A stretch of 5,739 bases of DNA, taken from the NCBI GenBank assembly GCA_006227095.1, contig SBFZ01000080.1, forward strand, positions 1 through 5,739. Reading direction: 5' to 3'. Source of the stretch: Bacteroidota bacterium. Its GTDB lineage: Bacteria > Bacteroidota > Bacteroidia > Bacteroidales > VadinHA17. The notes below the pieces were generated by a model. That model was not told the DNA's origin and searched no databases. It saw only the letters and a list, made by a program, of their open reading frames with translations. This document shows, in pieces, positions 4,103 to 5,739 of this stretch; position 1 is the stretch's first letter, and each line of letters begins with the position of its first letter. Both the position numbers and the translations under genes were made by a program.

Positions 4103-5739
4103 ATGGGAATGACCATTACCGAAAAAATCATTGCTGCCCACTCAAAATACAACACGGTCAGGCCGGGTGACATAGTTGATATTGCCATTGATGCACGTGC
4201 CGCAAGGGATTTCGGAGGTGCAAATGTGGTAAAGAACCTCAATGACTTCGGGCTGAAGGTGGATGACCCGGAAAAGACTCTCTTTACCTTTGACTGCAAT
4301 CCCACAGGTTCTGACCAGAAGTATGCGGTCAACCAGCATCTGTGCAGGCAGTATGCCCGCAGCCATGGAATAAAGGTATATGATATAGATGCCGGCATCG
4401 GCACTCATCTCCTTATTGAGGAGGGTTATGTCTGGCCCGGGTCCACTGCTGTATCAACTGACTCACATGCAAACATCCTGGGTGCGGTAGGTGCATTCGG
4501 ACAGGGGATGGGTGACATGGATATCGCTGCAGCATGGAACAGCGGCAGGGTGTGGTTCAAGGTGCCTGCTTCGGTGAAGATCAGCCTTAACGGCACCATC
4601 CCGGAAGGGGTAACTGCCAAGGATGTAATTCTCAACCTGCTGCGCATTTACGGAGCCAATACGCTCCTCGGGTACAGCATTGAACTCTATGGCGATGCAG
4701 TTGACCGTATGACACTTGATGAGCGGATTACAATTGCCTCCATGGGCACCGAGATGGGAGCCATAATAATACTCTTCCCGCCCACACCCGAAATAGTCGG
4801 TTATTGCCGGGCACGCGCCAGGTCATCCTTTGAACCAGTCTTTGCAGATCATGACGCTGAATATGAGCTGACGGCAGACATAGATGCAAGCACCTTCGTT
4901 CCCATGGCAGCCCGTCCGGGCGAACCTCATGACACCATTGGAGTGAAGGAATTGCCGGTCACAAGGATAGACTCGGCATTTATAGGGAGCTGTACAAACG
5001 GCCGGATGGAAGACATGAGGGTAACGGCTGATATACTCAGGGGGCGTAAGGTTGCCCCGGGCGTTGTGCTCAAGATCGTTCCCTCAACCGATGCCGTATG
5101 GAAACAATGCCTTGACGAGGGGCTGATTGATATTTTCAAGCAGGCGGGAGCGCTGGTTTCCAATGCCGGCTGTGCCGGCTGTGCTGCCGGCCAGGTGGGC
5201 CAGAACGGCAAGGGTGAAGTCACTGTCAGTACCGGTAACAGGAATTTTCCGGGAAAACAGGGACAGGGAAGCGTTTTCCTCGCCTCTCCGGCAGTGGTGG
5301 CAGCCTCGGCACTGGCAGGCTACATAACCACCCCGGATGCCGTGCCAGATCAACCTCCGGTATTTCAGTTCAGTCAAGCACAGCCGGAGCCTGCCCGGCA
5401 GCCTGCCCGGAGTGAATCACAATCCAGGCCTTCTCAGATCAGGGGCCGTGTCTGGCTGATAGAGCGTGACAACATTGATACTGACATGATCTTCCACAAC
5501 CGTTACCTTGCAATTACTGACATCAGGGAGATGGGGCAATATACCTTTGACAACCTTGAAGGGTTTAAAAACAACAAAAAAAGGGCAGAGGCAGGAGACA
5601 TCGTCATTGCCGGAAAAAACTTCGGCAGCGGAAGCTCCCGGCAGCAGGCTGTGGATTGCTTCGTATCACTTGGTGTACAGGCGGTAATTGCCCGTTCCTT
5701 CGGTGCCATTTATGAACGCAATGCAATTAACGCTGCCTT
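4103..5739 (+). CDS. Fused LeuC-LeuD-like aconitase-family hydro-lyase, C-terminus beyond right edge
   Basis: Translated by hand: 545 codons are visible, the frame stays open to the edge. Residues 1-410 form an archaeal-type LeuC/homoaconitase catalytic domain, starting MGMTITEKI as such proteins do. A Pro/Gln/Arg/Ser-rich linker follows (about 411-445), then a LeuD-type swivel domain (446 on). Members reversibly dehydrate and rehydrate hydroxy-acids using a [4Fe-4S] cluster in the cytoplasm. Visible residues: cluster cysteines Cys297 (GSCTNGR), Cys357 and Cys360 (GCAGC instead of CGPC), DSH (120-122) and FGSGSSRQQA (507-516) with Arg513. Oddities: the usual Asp-His pair is Asp64-Cys65, GICHQ is replaced by GIGTH (98-102), and the specificity loop reads YLAI (468-471). 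Leucine-pathway isopropylmalate isomerase, homoaconitase or another malate-type substrate are all possible; leuA and leuB are not in view. The missing tail is probably about 40-60 residues. Family is firm, substrate open. Confidence 0.85.
   Translation, partial: MGMTITEKIIAAHSKYNTVRPGDIVDIAIDARAARDFGGANVVKNLNDFGLKVDDPEKTLFTFDCNPTGSDQKYAVNQHLCRQYARSHGIKVYDIDAGIGTHLLIEEGYVWPGSTAVSTDSHANILGAVGAFGQGMGDMDIAAAWNSGRVWFKVPASVKISLNGTIPEGVTAKDVILNLLRIYGANTLLGYSIELYGDAVDRMTLDERITIASMGTEMGAIIILFPPTPEIVGYCRARARSSFEPVFADHDAEYELTADIDASTFVPMAARPGEPHDTIGVKELPVTRIDSAFIGSCTNGRMEDMRVTADILRGRKVAPGVVLKIVPSTDAVWKQCLDEGLIDIFKQAGALVSNAGCAGCAAGQVGQNGKGEVTVSTGNRNFPGKQGQGSVFLASPAVVAASALAGYITTPDAVPDQPPVFQFSQAQPEPARQPARSESQSRPSQIRGRVWLIERDNIDTDMIFHNRYLAITDIREMGQYTFDNLEGFKNNKKRAEAGDIVIAGKNFGSGSSRQQAVDCFVSLGVQAVIARSFGAIYERNAINAA

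Noticed and set aside
3787..4404. 205-codon open frame on the minus strand
   Set aside because: It lies antisense to the end of araC and the start of the aconitase-family gene, both of which have clear family motifs; its translation has no recognisable domain.
1..5739. A coenzyme M / coenzyme B style pathway linking the ComB-like and homoaconitase-like genes
   Set aside because: The two genes are on opposite strands more than 3.4 kb apart with unrelated genes between them, and no other pathway gene is in view.

Overview
The window reads as chromosomal DNA of moderate GC content with AT-rich intergenic stretches. It probably comes from a member of the Bacteroidota. Three observations suggest this: none of the genes has a convincing Shine-Dalgarno sequence, two starts are preceded by an exact match to the Bacteroidota -7 promoter element TAnnTTTG, and the gene content (a BioG-type esterase, a ComB-family protein, a long YihY-type membrane protein and an archaeal-type aconitase-family enzyme) fits that phylum. 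The assignment is an inference. There is no rRNA, tRNA, CRISPR array, insertion sequence or phage gene that I can see.

Layout: (1) 1-659, minus strand, a ComB-family (2-phosphosulfolactate phosphatase-like) gene whose C-terminus runs off the left edge. (2) 660-744, a short AT-rich divergent intergenic region. (3) 745-2079, plus strand, a YihY/BrkB-family inner-membrane protein with a C-terminal winged-helix-like tail. (4) 2084-2785, minus strand, a BioG-family pimeloyl-ACP methyl ester esterase, convergent with yihY and only 4 bases from it. (5) 2786-3141, a 356-base AT-rich non-coding region with several small dyads and a candidate promoter. (6) 3142-3990, plus strand, an AraC-family regulator. 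(7) 4103 to the right edge, plus strand, a single polypeptide joining an aconitase/LeuC-type catalytic domain to a LeuD-type swivel domain.

The genes do not form one operon. They read as separate transcription units: comB and yihY diverge, yihY and bioG converge, bioG and araC diverge, and araC is followed in the same direction by the aconitase-family gene, 112 bases away and with its own candidate promoter. The only suggested functional link is the AraC regulator with the enzyme gene behind it, and that rests on position alone. BioG would serve biotin synthesis, but no other bio gene is in view.

The most interesting item is the fused aconitase-family enzyme. It keeps the three Fe-S cluster cysteines, the DSH motif and the swivel-domain SSR motif. 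However, it lacks the usual Asp-His pair near residue 64 (it has Asp-Cys), has its next active-site histidine displaced by one position, and carries YLAI where the substrate-specificity loop reads YLRT in isopropylmalate isomerases or YLVY-like in homoaconitases. Its substrate cannot be assigned safely from sequence.
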